Source: Diplolepis rosae (Eukaryota > Arthropoda > Insecta > Hymenoptera > Diplolepididae). Taken from it: DNA of 64,000 nt. Positions 1-10,359 of this stretch are shown one piece after another. Each line of letters begins with the position of its first letter. Positions within the stretch are counted from its first letter, which is position 1. The notes beneath the pieces are model-generated. The model was not told the DNA's origin, ran no database searches, and worked only from the letters and a program-made list of their open reading frames with translations. Location: the NCBI GenBank assembly GCA_030998225.1, contig JAPYXD010000259.1:6433001-6497000 (forward strand), written 5' to 3'. A program made the position numbers and the translations under genes.

Positions 1-760
1 AGAGATAAAAATTGACACCTGCAGATAGATGAGGATTAGTATGAGATAAAGAAAATGGGGTTGAAAGAGATAGACATCAGTCTGAATTGACAAAGGGATA
101 TAAAGAAATAGAGGTGGATAGACAAGGGATGAAAACAAAATATAGTTGGATATACAAAGAATAGACTGAAGTAAAGAAAACAGTTTTGAAAGATATAACC
201 GTAAATTTGGATTGATAAAGAGATAGAAAAAGATATAGGTCAATGTACGAGAGATATTAGGCTGAGAATAGGAGAAGGGGATTGAAACATATATATGTAA
301 ATTTGGATGAACAAGAGATAGAAAGAGATAGTATGTGATAGTGGTGGATAGAAAAGAGATAAAAATAGATACCGGTGGATAGATGATGATTATGATGAGG
401 TAAAGAAAATGGGGTTGAAAGAATCAGAAATAAATCTGGATTGACAAAGAGATATAAAGAAATAGAGATGGATAGACAAGAGATAGAAACAAATATAGGT
501 GGATATACAAAGAATAGACTGAGATAAAGAAAGCGCGTTTGAATGATATAGCCGTGAATTGGGATTGACAAAGAGGTATAAAGAAATAGAGGTGGGTAGA
601 CATGAGGTAGACACAAATATAGGTGGATATACAAAGAATAGTCTTAGATAAAAAAAAACGGAATTGAAAGAGATAGGCGTGAATTTGGATTGAAAAAGAG
701 ATATAGGTGAATAGACAAGGGATAAAAAGAGATACAGGTGAATGGATTAGGGATACATTT
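1..760. repeat. Purine-rich minisatellite with higher-order structure
   Basis: Plus-strand purine-rich degenerate tandem repeat built of words such as GATAGACAAGAGATA and GGATATACAAAGAATAGACT. The block TGGATATACAAAGAATAG recurs near 147, 502 and 626. The segment starting AGATAAAAA near 3 recurs near 357, so a ~125-bp unit sits inside a ~354-bp higher-order unit. The array is cut by the window start. Open frames inside it on the minus strand are repeat-derived low-complexity peptides and are not annotated as genes. Confidence 0.8.
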
Positions 761-941
761 TCCTTATCTCTTTCTATATAACAGATAGAAAACGATTAAA
801 ATTAATAGGATTTCTATCTCTTTACTTCCAGCAGGGATATATTACATTTTGAATGTTTGTTTAAACGTGAGAAAATAGACATGTAACCGTATATTTTGAA
901 CTCAATATATGTAACGATTTAGGCACGTAATGGCTCGATAG

Positions 942-1172
942 GGCTTAGCAAAAAGGAAAAGTAAAAAGAATGAGCAGTCGGTGGCAGAGAAGAAGGCAGA
1001 AAATGTTAAGAAGGAGGACACTGATGGTGGGCAAGGTGCTGCCAAGGTGGCCGTTGGGGCAGCTGATCTTCGAATAGCAGCAGGTGAATGTGAAGAAGGT
1101 ACCTGGAGGAGAGGAATCCACGCGTGCATAAAAGGTGTTTCGTTATTGTTACCAAGCGAGCCTCGAGCATAA
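942..1172 (+). CDS. Possible lysine/alanine-rich coding exon fragment
   Basis: Not recognised. A 77-codon open frame follows a TAG at 939-941 and has no in-frame ATG at its start. It reads a basic stretch (KRKSKKNEQ, then AEKKAENVKKED) followed by an Ala/Gly-rich part (GGQGAAKVAVGAADLRIAAG). The stretch is visibly richer in G+C than its flanks. TTAG at 944-947 could be a splice acceptor and AAGGTACCT near 1097 a weak donor. It could be one exon of a gene, a processed pseudogene piece, or chance. No partner exon was identified. Confidence 0.2.
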   Translation, partial: GLAKRKSKKNEQSVAEKKAENVKKEDTDGGQGAAKVAVGAADLRIAAGECEEGTWRRGIHACIKGVSLLLPSEPRA

Positions 1173-1175
1173 AGA

Positions 1176-2100
1176 TTTATTAATCTTATTCTGCGCCGAA
1201 ATGAAACCATAGGTGAACATGTGCCGCTTTACTCTCTTGACTACTAACCAACTTGCTACCTCTTAACTCGCCCACATTTTCAATTCAAGACATCATTTCA
1301 CAATTGAGTATACAATCCTCAAGAACGGGTTTTACGCATGATGTGATCTAGGAAAAAAATCTTACAGTATCCTTTCTATTCAAACTTTGATGAATGATTC
1401 AGTGATTAATTGTGATGAGAATGAAAATGACGATTGCTGCAACTATTACTTTGACAATTCATCAAATTTACTCTCTCTATGATTTTCATTAAAGTGGTGA
1501 ACCCTTCATGTATAAAGGGTGAAGCGAAACCCCAAGATGCATAGGATTTCATGTTCTCGTGAGAATACAAGCCCGCCTCCAAGGTTCTGATCGTGCACGG
1601 CATTCCAGGGTCTTCGCAAGGTCTTGTGGTCTGCGATACTGTAACTTATACCTGAACAAGATTCTTACGTTCACATCTCACTGTGTCAAAAAAAATTTCT
1701 TCAAGATTCCATACTCTGGTGATAATGTCTGGATTCTACAAAGAAACTTTCCTAGTGAACGTCATATGGAAACAAGTTATGATCAGATCGTGATTGTTCT
1801 GTCGTCAATAAAAAATTAAGAAATTTTATCATTACTTAGTAATGATAAAAAAAAGTCCATAGGAATGAGCAGACTGATAAATTTTCCGGACAATTAAGTA
1901 ACTAAAATCTTAATGTTAATTATATCACTAAATAGTTCCGGAAAATCACGCACAATTTTGGTGAAAATATAATTTTCTAGAAAAAATGTGGAATAATTCA
2001 AAATCAAGGTAAAGGGTTTCCACAGCAAGATTACTATTAGTAAATTTGTTTGATTCCGAAAGAAATTTCTTTTATATGAACTAATTAATGAAACAATGTG
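1176..2100. other. Gene-free stretch, nothing recognised
   Basis: No convincing coding frame or transposon end seen. The only structured item is a short near-perfect palindrome at 1825-1849 (TTTATCATTACT facing AGTAATGATAAA). The TAA-rich composition makes this weak evidence of function. Confidence 0.5.
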
Positions 2101-2109
2101 GTCCTATTT

Positions 2110-2345
2110 AAATTTTATAATTAAAAATTTTTTTGGGAATTTCCCAAAATTATTGTGGAACTTTCACCCTTATATGTTGGGGAATATTTCATAAAAGCTT
2201 GGGAAATTTTCTATCATATTTTGGGGAATATTTCCCAAACATTTGAAATTTTCCGAAACTTTTATGGAATTTTCTCCAACATATTTTAGGACATTTCTCA
2301 TACAAATTGGGGAATTTTCCCTATCATATTCTGATATCTTTACAC
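2110..2345. repeat. Degenerate array of GGGAAA-TTTCCC words
   Basis: Repeated palindromic words such as GGGAATTTCCCAAAAT, GGGGAATATTTCCCAAA and GGGGAATTTTCCC recur every 25-40 bp with heavy divergence. Self-similar interiors of this kind recur in several short elements of this window. No clear terminal repeats were found, so the ends are approximate. Confidence 0.5.
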
Positions 2346-2505
2346 TCTCGGTTGAAAATAAATTAAAAATAAACATCTAAGAATCTTGTCCCTAATTTAA
2401 GATTTAAATATTGAAAGGGTTGCAATATGTATTGTACCATTTACAATACAGATAGTAATCCATGCACAAGCATTGAAGGAATTACTATCTGTATTGTATT
2501 CATTC

Positions 2506-2790
2506 ACTGAGAAAACAGTTTGGTAGTGCCAACAAAAATTTGGTTGTCGCAACAAAATAATTTGTTTGATATACAGCTGACAAAATGTTTTGTTGGACCA
2601 ACCAAATTTTTTTGTTGAATTTTAGTTTCACTCAACCAAATAATTTTGTAGTGATAACAAAAGTGTTTTGTTAGTATGACAAAACTTGTTGTTGATTCAA
2701 CAAAATTATTTTGTTCCAAGAAAAAAATTATTTTGTTGAAGGAAATCCATAATTTTGTTAAATTAGCAATATTTTTTGCACAGATAAAAC
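2506..2790. repeat. Degenerate CAACAAAAT/ATTTTGTTG array (MITE-like)
   Basis: Starts with CACTGAGAAAACAGTTTGG and is made of alternating CAACAAAATTATT and ATTTTGTTG words, so most of it can fold on itself. The same word family recurs at 3590-3800, 9910-10180, 14100-14240, 14390-14520, 43100-43250 and 43690-43945. This looks like one or several related MITE families with internal repeats. A flanking ATTACTATCTGTATTGTAT block (2481-2499) resembles sequence at 3787 and 9470. Confidence 0.5.
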
Positions 2791-2909
2791 ATATTTCTGT
2801 GCACGGAAAGAGAAATATAAATTTCCGAGGTTATTCGAATCTACAAATCATAAAAGTAGAAAAAAAGTCAACTATATGTATCATTATTTACATTGTTAAA
2901 ATTTTCTGA

Positions 2910-3590
2910 ACAATTTCTGGTAAGATTTTTAACAATCACTTTGCAAGACTCTGCCATATTGATTTTAATCCCAAAATAAAAGTGAAAAATGATAAATGAA
3001 TATTTTTGATTAAATGCACTATTAGGGTTAGATTAGGGTTAGATTTACCTTTGAAGGCATTTATCAGGCCTGGTAAGCCCCATTCCTCCAAGAGTTGCTG
3101 CACTTTTAAGTCAGACATCAATAAATATGAAGTCGCGTATTCGTTTAAATTAAATTTCGGTGAACGGCGAAAATGAAGACATGTGGTTTCTCGGTAAAGT
3201 TTGCTACATCGAATCAAACAAAAGAGCCGCGTGACCAGACCTGTGTATCGAGGAAATGAAATATGTCACCAGAGTTCAGGTGTCGCTAGTAGTAACTTTG
3301 CACTGTCAAAGCACGTAAAACATGGAAAATAAGACAATAATATGAAAACAGTTTAACTACTAGATTAAAATAATTTTTACTCTGTAACATGGTTTGTTTA
3401 GAGATTAATTTGCCACTTTTTCGTATTTTTTCTATGCATTATGTGGTCTAGCAGAACATAATTAATACTAGCGCCACCTTACGCCCTAGTTTAACTCTCA
3501 TAACATATTTTATGAAGAGGAAAGATAGGATGATGTGCCGGTTGCGTGCGACGCGAACGAAATACTGATATAAACAAAACAATACACATG
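2910..3590. other. Gene-free stretch, nothing recognised
   Basis: AT-rich DNA without a convincing gene or element. Two adjacent TTAGGGTTAG-like words near 3024-3045 are too short to call a telomeric array. Confidence 0.4.
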
Positions 3591-3880
3591 AGTGGTAATA
3601 CATTTTGTCGGGGCAACCAAATTATTTAGGTGGTTTAACCAAGGCATTCAATCAAATTATTTGTTCGAACCAAATATATTTTTTGGTAACATTAACCATT
3701 CTTTTTGTAATGCCAACCAAATTTTGGTATTGACAACAAAATCTGTTTAACAAAACTATTTTGTTGCGGTGACATTATTTTTTCTCTCAGTGTTGCAATA
3801 CAGATGGTAACCCGTGCGATATTTAATTTTTTGAATAGGAATGAGCAAGTTGATAGTATTCGGTAGCACATTCTATTCTC
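3590..3880. repeat. Second CAACAAAAT array plus shared flank
   Basis: Words such as GGGGCAACCAAATTATT and ACAAAATCTGTTTAACAAAA match the family at 2506-2790. The right edge TTTTTTCTCTCAGTG (about 3779-3793) is the inverse of that family's left edge CACTGAGAAAA. The following GCAATACAGATGGTAACCCG is shared with the repeat at 9465-9610. Element borders remain unresolved. Confidence 0.45.
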
Positions 3881-6800
3881 CGCATATTATTTTTGATATT
3901 TACCAAAAGAAAAATTTCAAGGAGAAACGTCTCCTTGAGCTTCGACAGTTGAAAGGGGTCTTACATTTTGCGGTTTGGTAACGTCCCTATGGGGCACCTA
4001 CGTGCACTATGGTTTTGCTGGCGAAAAGAGCGATGATGAGGGCAGGGGTAAGGACTCGGCTTCCTTAAAAGCAAATCGTTCCCATGTTTTTTTCGATGGG
4101 GCTTTCCGTTGTCGCTAATTCCCATGGGCATCTTAACACTAACTTCCTTAAGAAGGAGAACAGATGGCCTATTAATTCGATGGCCTCGGAAAACACCACC
4201 GACTTCCCCAGGACTTACGCTTACACCAGCACTTGTCGCCCTTCTTTTCCGTTATTTTGCTTCGATGAACATTTGTTCTTCGGCCTTTCGCGCCCTAGTA
4301 ACGAATCTTAAGGTCTGACCGTTGTTAAAACAACCCCAAGACTTACGATCCACTTTCGAATCAACAGGTCCCATTGTTAGATTACTAATGACCAAATTCA
4401 AAGGTTGTAAAGTGGAATGCAAATGAAAGCAGGAACATCACTAAATTAGGTTCAATGACTTTTGTAAAATACAAAATATTTAAAATAACCTAGCAATCGA
4501 ATTGATGAAAGGAATAATTTTGAAATTCATTAATTCCACTACATTTACAAACTTGTGTTTGTAAATGAAACCGATTTGACATTGCTTCAGTCTCCAAAGG
4601 CAAAATTCTAAATATATTTCTTCCTTAAAAAGTGATGAAAGTTATCTTTTTGGAAATCTACTGAGGAAGTATGAAAATATTGTTCCTGTAATCATGGTCG
4701 ATATAAAGAAGAATTTTTGATTAAAGTAAGCAATAAATTTGTTGAAGTCGATGAAGACAAAAACAAGTTCTCAAGAGGAAAAATCGAAAGGAAAAAATGT
4801 TATATCTGGTGAGGATTCACACTGACAATCTTGATCAGTTGATATTTATCACTTTTTCTACAGCACACACCAACTAAACCCACATTGTCTTTCTACCGAC
4901 TCCCACCAACTCCACGTGCATGGATTTTAAAGTTGAGGAAGCCTGTTGCTTCTCATTCGTCATTCTGTCCTCCCTTGCGTGTAGCTGTCTCCTGTCATCC
5001 ATCCTCCTTTATTTTCTTACACGCACTCCGTAGACATCCCCCTTCCACCATAAACCCCCCATCCTCACTCCATCACATCATCAACGACCGGGACCAGGCA
5101 AGCTGGCAAGGTGGCAGTTGCTGGGTGCAACTTTTGCAAGTGTGGAATTCCCAGCATGTCTCGCGTTCAAATGCGTCTATAGATGCACCTTAAACAGCAT
5201 CACAATTATTTTTAACATACTTTGCAATTTGTTGATTTGTTAACGTGATCACAAAACCTGTTTTCATTACATCAAAACAAAATGACACGAAATAAAAATA
5301 ATAAATGACGACACGATACTTGTCACGTTCGGCAGCAATTTATTTGTCAGAGATCTGATTTTACCGAAAAAACCACTAGATTCTTCTAAAGTGACAATAG
5401 CATTTTTGCATGTACGATTGTTAATCTAGTAATATTCAATGGCCGTTACATTCGAATGAAATCCACTCCAATCAAAATTAGCTTGCTAGTTTAGAAATCT
5501 TTTCATCAGTTAATTCCGTTTAAAGATTTTTTTATCATAAGACGTTTTACCTGTGATCTCAACGGTGGCCTGTTTTTATTGCGCTTAACTTTGATTCAGA
5601 CCCGCTCATTGGCCGTAGTGAACGAGAAATTAAAAAAATGACTAAGTTTTAAGATTTCAATGAATACTTGACTAAAATATAAAATCTAAAGTTGAGCTTA
5701 CGTGCTGAACAAAAAATCAGGAGGTTGCAAGGAATATCAGTATATTAGTAGCTATAGTCATAAAAGTCAGTAGATCTGATAAATCAACAGCAATGATAAA
5801 TCAGTAGGAATGGTAACGCTGGTGTAGAGGCAATTTATTGCACAAAACTAATTAGCGATAAAGACTTACGAAAATAAGAGATTATCTTCTACGATATGCA
5901 CCTAATTTGATTCTTGCTGGTTATCCTAATTAGAAGCTAAATGGACACCGGAAAACTAACCACACCAAACAGTATGACCCATTTTATTACCGAAAAGTCT
6001 TCTGCTAATTTAAGTAATTTAGATTTTTTAAATTCCAAATTTGAATTTGAAATATTAAATGTCAGAAGAAAAATTTACGAAAAGAAGAACATGGTACTGG
6101 TTATTATCAAAATGTTTATCCCTTCGATGAGAAAATAAAACTTTGTAGCCAACGAAACGTCGCTACAAATTCGGCATAACGAAGAATTTTCTTCTTTTTA
6201 TTTTACCTTCATTGATCGAAAATCATCGTCTTTTATAATAATAACCATGGAGGGTGACACTACAAGTTCTTTAATGTATTGGTGTATGTATATTGCAATT
6301 GCAACTTTATCAAATATTATAGTAAACTTTACCACAAGTAAATTGAAACGTAGTTTAGTAAAGATTGTAAACGCTCTTCTTTCCCTGTTATTTTGATCGC
6401 GTGCCTTCGCATCGATCAGAGAGTCTCAAAAGTTTATATAAATCTTCCTAAAGTCACACCTTCGTGCTTAGGTAATAAAATTATACGTGCAATCAAATAT
6501 ATACCGTATGATTATATAGGATTTCCATAAAAGGGTCAAACCATCAGATCCGTCTAAATTAGAGAGCATTGAAACCGCCGCTACCCTTTATAATTATGTA
6601 TGATAAAGATTTTAAGTATATCATTTTTTCCTTGTTCAAAAATTTTAGGTAGCTGTATTAAACATTCGTCATCATTAAAGTGCTCACTAACATAATTTTC
6701 TCTATGAAAATACAATATACTGTCCAATATCATTTTTAAATTCTCATCATAAATGAGAAGGTATTAGTTTTATATGAAAAATGACTTTCGAAATTTTGAT

Positions 6801-6940
6801 CAAATCTTTACGTTTTGACTCAACTCAACTCGCCGAATCTCGGTCAATTATTGACTGATTTGCTTCAAATTTCTTTCGGAATATCCTCGAACCTTACCGT
6901 CGCCCATAGAGTCGTTGAACGTGTATACATTTTTATCGAG
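3880..6940. other. Gene-free stretch with two GC-richer islands
   Basis: No transposon end or protein family recognised. Two less AT-rich islands (about 3940-4380 and 4860-5190) carry overlapping short open frames on several strands with no recognisable motif. They could be exon fragments or regulatory DNA, but nothing supports a specific call. Confidence 0.35.
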
Positions 6941-6946
6941 TTTTCA

Positions 6947-7322
6947 AAATTAAAGAGCGAATCAGCTCCGAATCGATCAGATTTGTTTGCGTGTTTTTTA
7001 TTTTCAGCATTCAGGGAAGTTTTTCGTTTTAAAAGACACACAAAACTTTTAGTGATAAACATGTTCATAATTGTTTGAAGCATATTTTAGTTTTAACTTA
7101 CACTTTGCGAATGCAACTATTATTTTATTGAAACTGTATTATTTAGTTATTTTAAATAAACTAATAGTTGCATTCGCAAAGCACAAGTTAAAACTAAAAT
7201 ATGCTTCAAACAATTGTGAACATGTTTATCACTAAAAGTTTTTTGTATCTTTTAAAACGAAAAACTTCCCCGAATACTGAAAATAAAAAACACGGAATCA
7301 AATCCGATTCGCTCTTTAATTT
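6947..7322. mobile_element. Foldback hairpin element, ~165-bp arms
   Basis: The left arm (6947-7122) and right arm (7162-7322) are inverted copies separated by a 39-bp loop. The left outer word AATTAAAGAGCGAATC matches the right outer GATTCGCTCTTTAATT, and inner GCGAATGCAACTATTA matches TAATAGTTGCATTCGC. The arms differ by a ~15-bp indel and scattered substitutions. Short open frames on both strands here are products of the symmetry. No target duplication was identified. Confidence 0.75.
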
Positions 7323-7410
7323 ATAAAAAAACTATTGTTCGCACGAAAAAGTTTATTTAAAAGAAAAGCTGTGCCTTCGTGAGATAAACAACCTTATATT
7401 TTTCAATTAC

Positions 7411-7436
7411 CGTTTATTTATTTATTTATTTATTTT
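7411..7436. repeat. TTTA microsatellite
   Basis: Uninterrupted TTTA units of about 26 bp ending in TTTTTC. Confidence 0.7.
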
Positions 7437-8133
7437 TCAAGATCTCGTGTCGTCGATCGGACAATACTTCTACCGTTTTCGCGCGAATAGTCGGTTATAG
7501 ACTGGGGAGCCTCAATTGTCAAAATAAGAACATTTTTTGTTTCCAAAAATTTTTTTTAAAAAAGTCTAAAATTCCAATAATGATTTCTGATTGTTCTCAT
7601 AAATCTTTACTAATTATCCTCATAAAATTTTTCAATTAAACTAAAATTAGGAATGTTACAGTATGTTAAAACTTGAAAAAAGTCAATACCTAAATTCCAT
7701 ATTCAAGTTAAATTATACGAGATAAGAAAAAAAATGTATGATACAAAATTGTTTACTACATAATGATCTATAAGTTTGAATGGCAACATGTTTTAATAAG
7801 GTGTATATTTTCTTTTTAATTTAAAAAATACTATTGAAAATAAAAAATTCAATTTTTAACAATATTATGTCAAATATGAAAAAAACGTTAGTTTGAAAAA
7901 TTGTTCGTTTCAATAAGGTCTACAAATTTTGTTTAATAAAGTTTCTGATAAAACGTATATTTTTCATTTGAATTTCAAAAAATACGATTAAAATTTTCAA
8001 ATTCCATTATTTAAACTAAATGTGTGACATACGAAAAAACGTTAAGATGGAAAATTATTTGCCTAAATAAATCTACAAATTCTCAGTAGGACATTTTTGA
8101 CAAGATGTATATTTTATGTTTTGATTTTAAATA

Positions 8134-8307
8134 TTTAAAGAATTTTAAAATCATTCTGTGGAAAAAAAGACGCTTTCGACTGCGCTGGGATTCGAGCCCA
8201 GGTCCTTTGATTGCCGTCGACTGCTCTAACCACTGAGCTACACAGGCGTCCGACATCTCCTTCTCCACAGGAAGATCTCCTTATATCGCCTAGTGGCTCA
8301 GCCTTGC
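8134..8307 (-). mobile_element. tRNA-derived SINE, near full length
   Basis: Read on the minus strand, a head module (AAGGCTGAGCCACTAGGCGA...) is followed by a tRNA-like body with an A box (TGTGTAGCTCAGTGGTTAGA) and a B-box-like GGCTCGAATCCCAG. A tail (GAAAGCGTC, T-run, CCACAG..., TTTAAA) ends it. The same unit recurs at 18844, 19092, 29788, 33469, 33811, 33896 and 61627. The acceptor stem does not pair properly, so this is a SINE and not a tRNA gene. Probably mobilised in trans by a LINE; the partner is unknown. Confidence 0.85.
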
Positions 8308-8386
8308 ATTGAAAATCAAAAATTCTATTTTTTAACCAAAATATGTAAGAAACAAAATAAGCGTTAAAATAAAAAATAGTTTGCTT

Positions 8387-9199
8387 CACTCTAAAAACAG
8401 ACTACTGGCTGTCAAATTATTCCTTTCGCTATTAAAGGATTTTCTATTCAAAATTGGCACGAGAGAAAATCCTTTAACATTTAAAGTATTGTCGCCTCAA
8501 ATGATGTCCCTTTACTGTCAAAATATTTCCTTTAGTCTGGAAATGAAATCCTTTCTCGAACAAAGGAAATATAATTTCGAGGATAAAAGAAAAAAAATTG
8601 TATGATATAACCTAATATTCCTAATATTCATTGAAATTCAAGCACTCTTTAAAAAATAATTTTAAAAAGAAACAACTGATAACCCTTCGATGGTTAAAAA
8701 AATTACAAATTAATAAATTTATAATGCTTCGATTGTCAGAAGCAATGAAAAATGAGGTTATGCGGATAAGAATTGTTTGTTTTGGTGTACGTACCTTCAA
8801 AAATTTTTACGTCGCACTCTGGGTTTCCTAATATTTAAAAAAAAATTCATTTCCTTGACGCATCCACGTTAATTAATCGCGATGGTAAACGAATATATCG
8901 TGCAACACAAAAATTACTCGCGCATAATGCACTGTTAAGCATTGGACGATGTACACTCACTGATGCGCAGGCGCACTTAGTCTGCTAACCTAGAAATGCA
9001 ATCCTTCAATAGTTAAAGGATTTCTTTTTAGAGTTAAAACAAATCGTTTAACGGTAAAACTATTTTCGTTTTGCATTTTACAGATGAATTTTTAACAGTG
9101 AAACGATTCTATTGATAGACAAAAGAAATCTGCTTGATTTCAATTAATGTATTCTGAAAGGAACTTATTTTGACTATCAATAGACTTTTTTTTAGAGTG
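8387..9199. mobile_element. TIR element with internal AAAGGATTT repeats
   Basis: Left end CACTCTAAAAACAGACT and right end AGTCT-like ACTTTTTTTTAGAGTG are inverted copies. The ~810-bp interior repeats words such as AAAGGATTTTCT and CCTTTAA in both orientations and codes for nothing recognisable. A MITE-type non-autonomous element is the best description; the superfamily is unknown. Confidence 0.6.
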
Positions 9200-9464
9200 C
9201 AGTGTGTGCTGTTCTCTCCGTGTACAATTATATATAAAATTGACTTCGAATGCGTGACTCAAAAGTTTGGATCACGAATCGATGAAGCATACGGAAAAAG
9301 AAGATTTGTACAGATTTCAAATTTGATAATTCGTATTGCCACGTTTGCCATTCGTGTTGAAAATTTTACTAATGGTTTTGCTTGATCTGCCGAGAGAGGA
9401 AAATATGCTATCGATTTACGATGAAGATCGTAATCTCTATTTGGAGAATAAAATATTATAGATT

Positions 9465-9610
9465 ACCATCTGCATTGTACCGAGTACAATAAAAATAATG
9501 ATCTGTAAGTAAATATTCAAAGGATTTACACCTGTATTGTACTTGCCATAATAAAAATGGTAACCCGTACAATATTTTAGTCTTTGAATAGGGATAAACA
9601 TCTTGATAGT
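9465..9610. repeat. Dispersed repeat fragment (GGTAACCCGTAC family)
   Basis: Contains AATGGTAACCCGTACAATAT, then TTTGAATAGGGATAAACATC and TTGATAGTAT. The same order of words occurs at 3787-3875 with substitutions. Ends are undefined and it is non-coding. Confidence 0.45.
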
Positions 9611-9909
9611 ATCCAAAATCTTTTTTACATTGAGTGTGGTTAGTTTTGCTATATTAAGGTACTAATTCAGAAAGATAGAAAAACGCTATTTGGATGAATC
9701 TAATCGAACACAGAATCAATGTTAGCAGCCGATTTTCATTTATCCAGCGTTACAAACACTTAATACATCATAAATGGCTCACCGAAACCAAATATTGGTA
9801 ACTAATGTTGGGCCATGGTTGACAGGACAATAGAGCCGATGATGTACAGTTAACATAGACAAGAAATGAATGAAACATCATAAGACTTATCGCTATAACA
9901 TTTTTATAA

Positions 9910-10180
9910 ACTGCACCCATAAAAAAGTTATACTTGGTTGAACAGAATCGTTTTGTTGATTACATTTGGTTGGTTTCGAAAAATATTTTGGTTAAATGAA
10001 CTAAATTTTAGTTCGAGTCAAACACATGTTTGGTAGGATCAAGGAAAATTGTGTTGCGACAACGAAACATTTTCTTGTCTACATAACATCAAAATTCTAA
10101 GGCTAAATCAGCAAAAATGTTGTTAATTCAACTAAATCGTTTTTTGAGTTTGATAAAGGACTTGTTTGTTTCTCCTAATC
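9910..10180. repeat. CAACAAAAT-type degenerate array
   Basis: Words such as GGTTGAACAGAATCGTTTTG, TTTGGTTGG and TTCAACTAAATCG place this with the CAACAAAAT/CCAAAT arrays elsewhere in the window. Strongly diverged, borders approximate. Confidence 0.4.
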
Positions 10181-10292
10181 TCTATATTACTGATTACAAA
10201 ACTAAAAACACTCGGAATTAAACTCTCAAGCTCTGTTTAGCTGTTTTGACTGAAAGCAAACCAATTAATCTTAAGTTTTTGTAATCATAGTT

Positions 10293-10358
10293 CTTGTTGT
10301 TGACGTTGTTATAGTCAGCAGTCCTGAGACTGGTTTCATGCAGTTCTCCATCCGTTCA
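10293..10358 (-). mobile_element. 3'-end scrap of a non-LTR retrotransposon
   Basis: GTTATAGTCAGCAGTCCTGA followed by GACTGGTTTCATGCAG is nearly identical to the 3' untranslated end of the LINE at 21676-23710. It ends in the same GTTGTT-type simple repeat, so this is a severely 5'-truncated insertion of that family. Confidence 0.8.
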
Positions 10359-10359
10359 A

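Noticed and set aside
257..634. 125-codon minus-strand frame
   Set aside because: Pure translation of the minisatellite (Ser/Leu/Tyr-rich low complexity).
3020..3048. Telomeric repeat (TTAGGGTTAG) and CCCTAACCCTAAC at 52759
   Set aside because: Only two to three units each, not adjacent to other telomere-like DNA.
8160..8255. tRNA gene on the minus strand
   Set aside because: A and B boxes are present, but the acceptor stem does not pair and the same unit recurs with a shared head and tail at several places, so it is a SINE. The same holds at 19150, 29830 and 33510.
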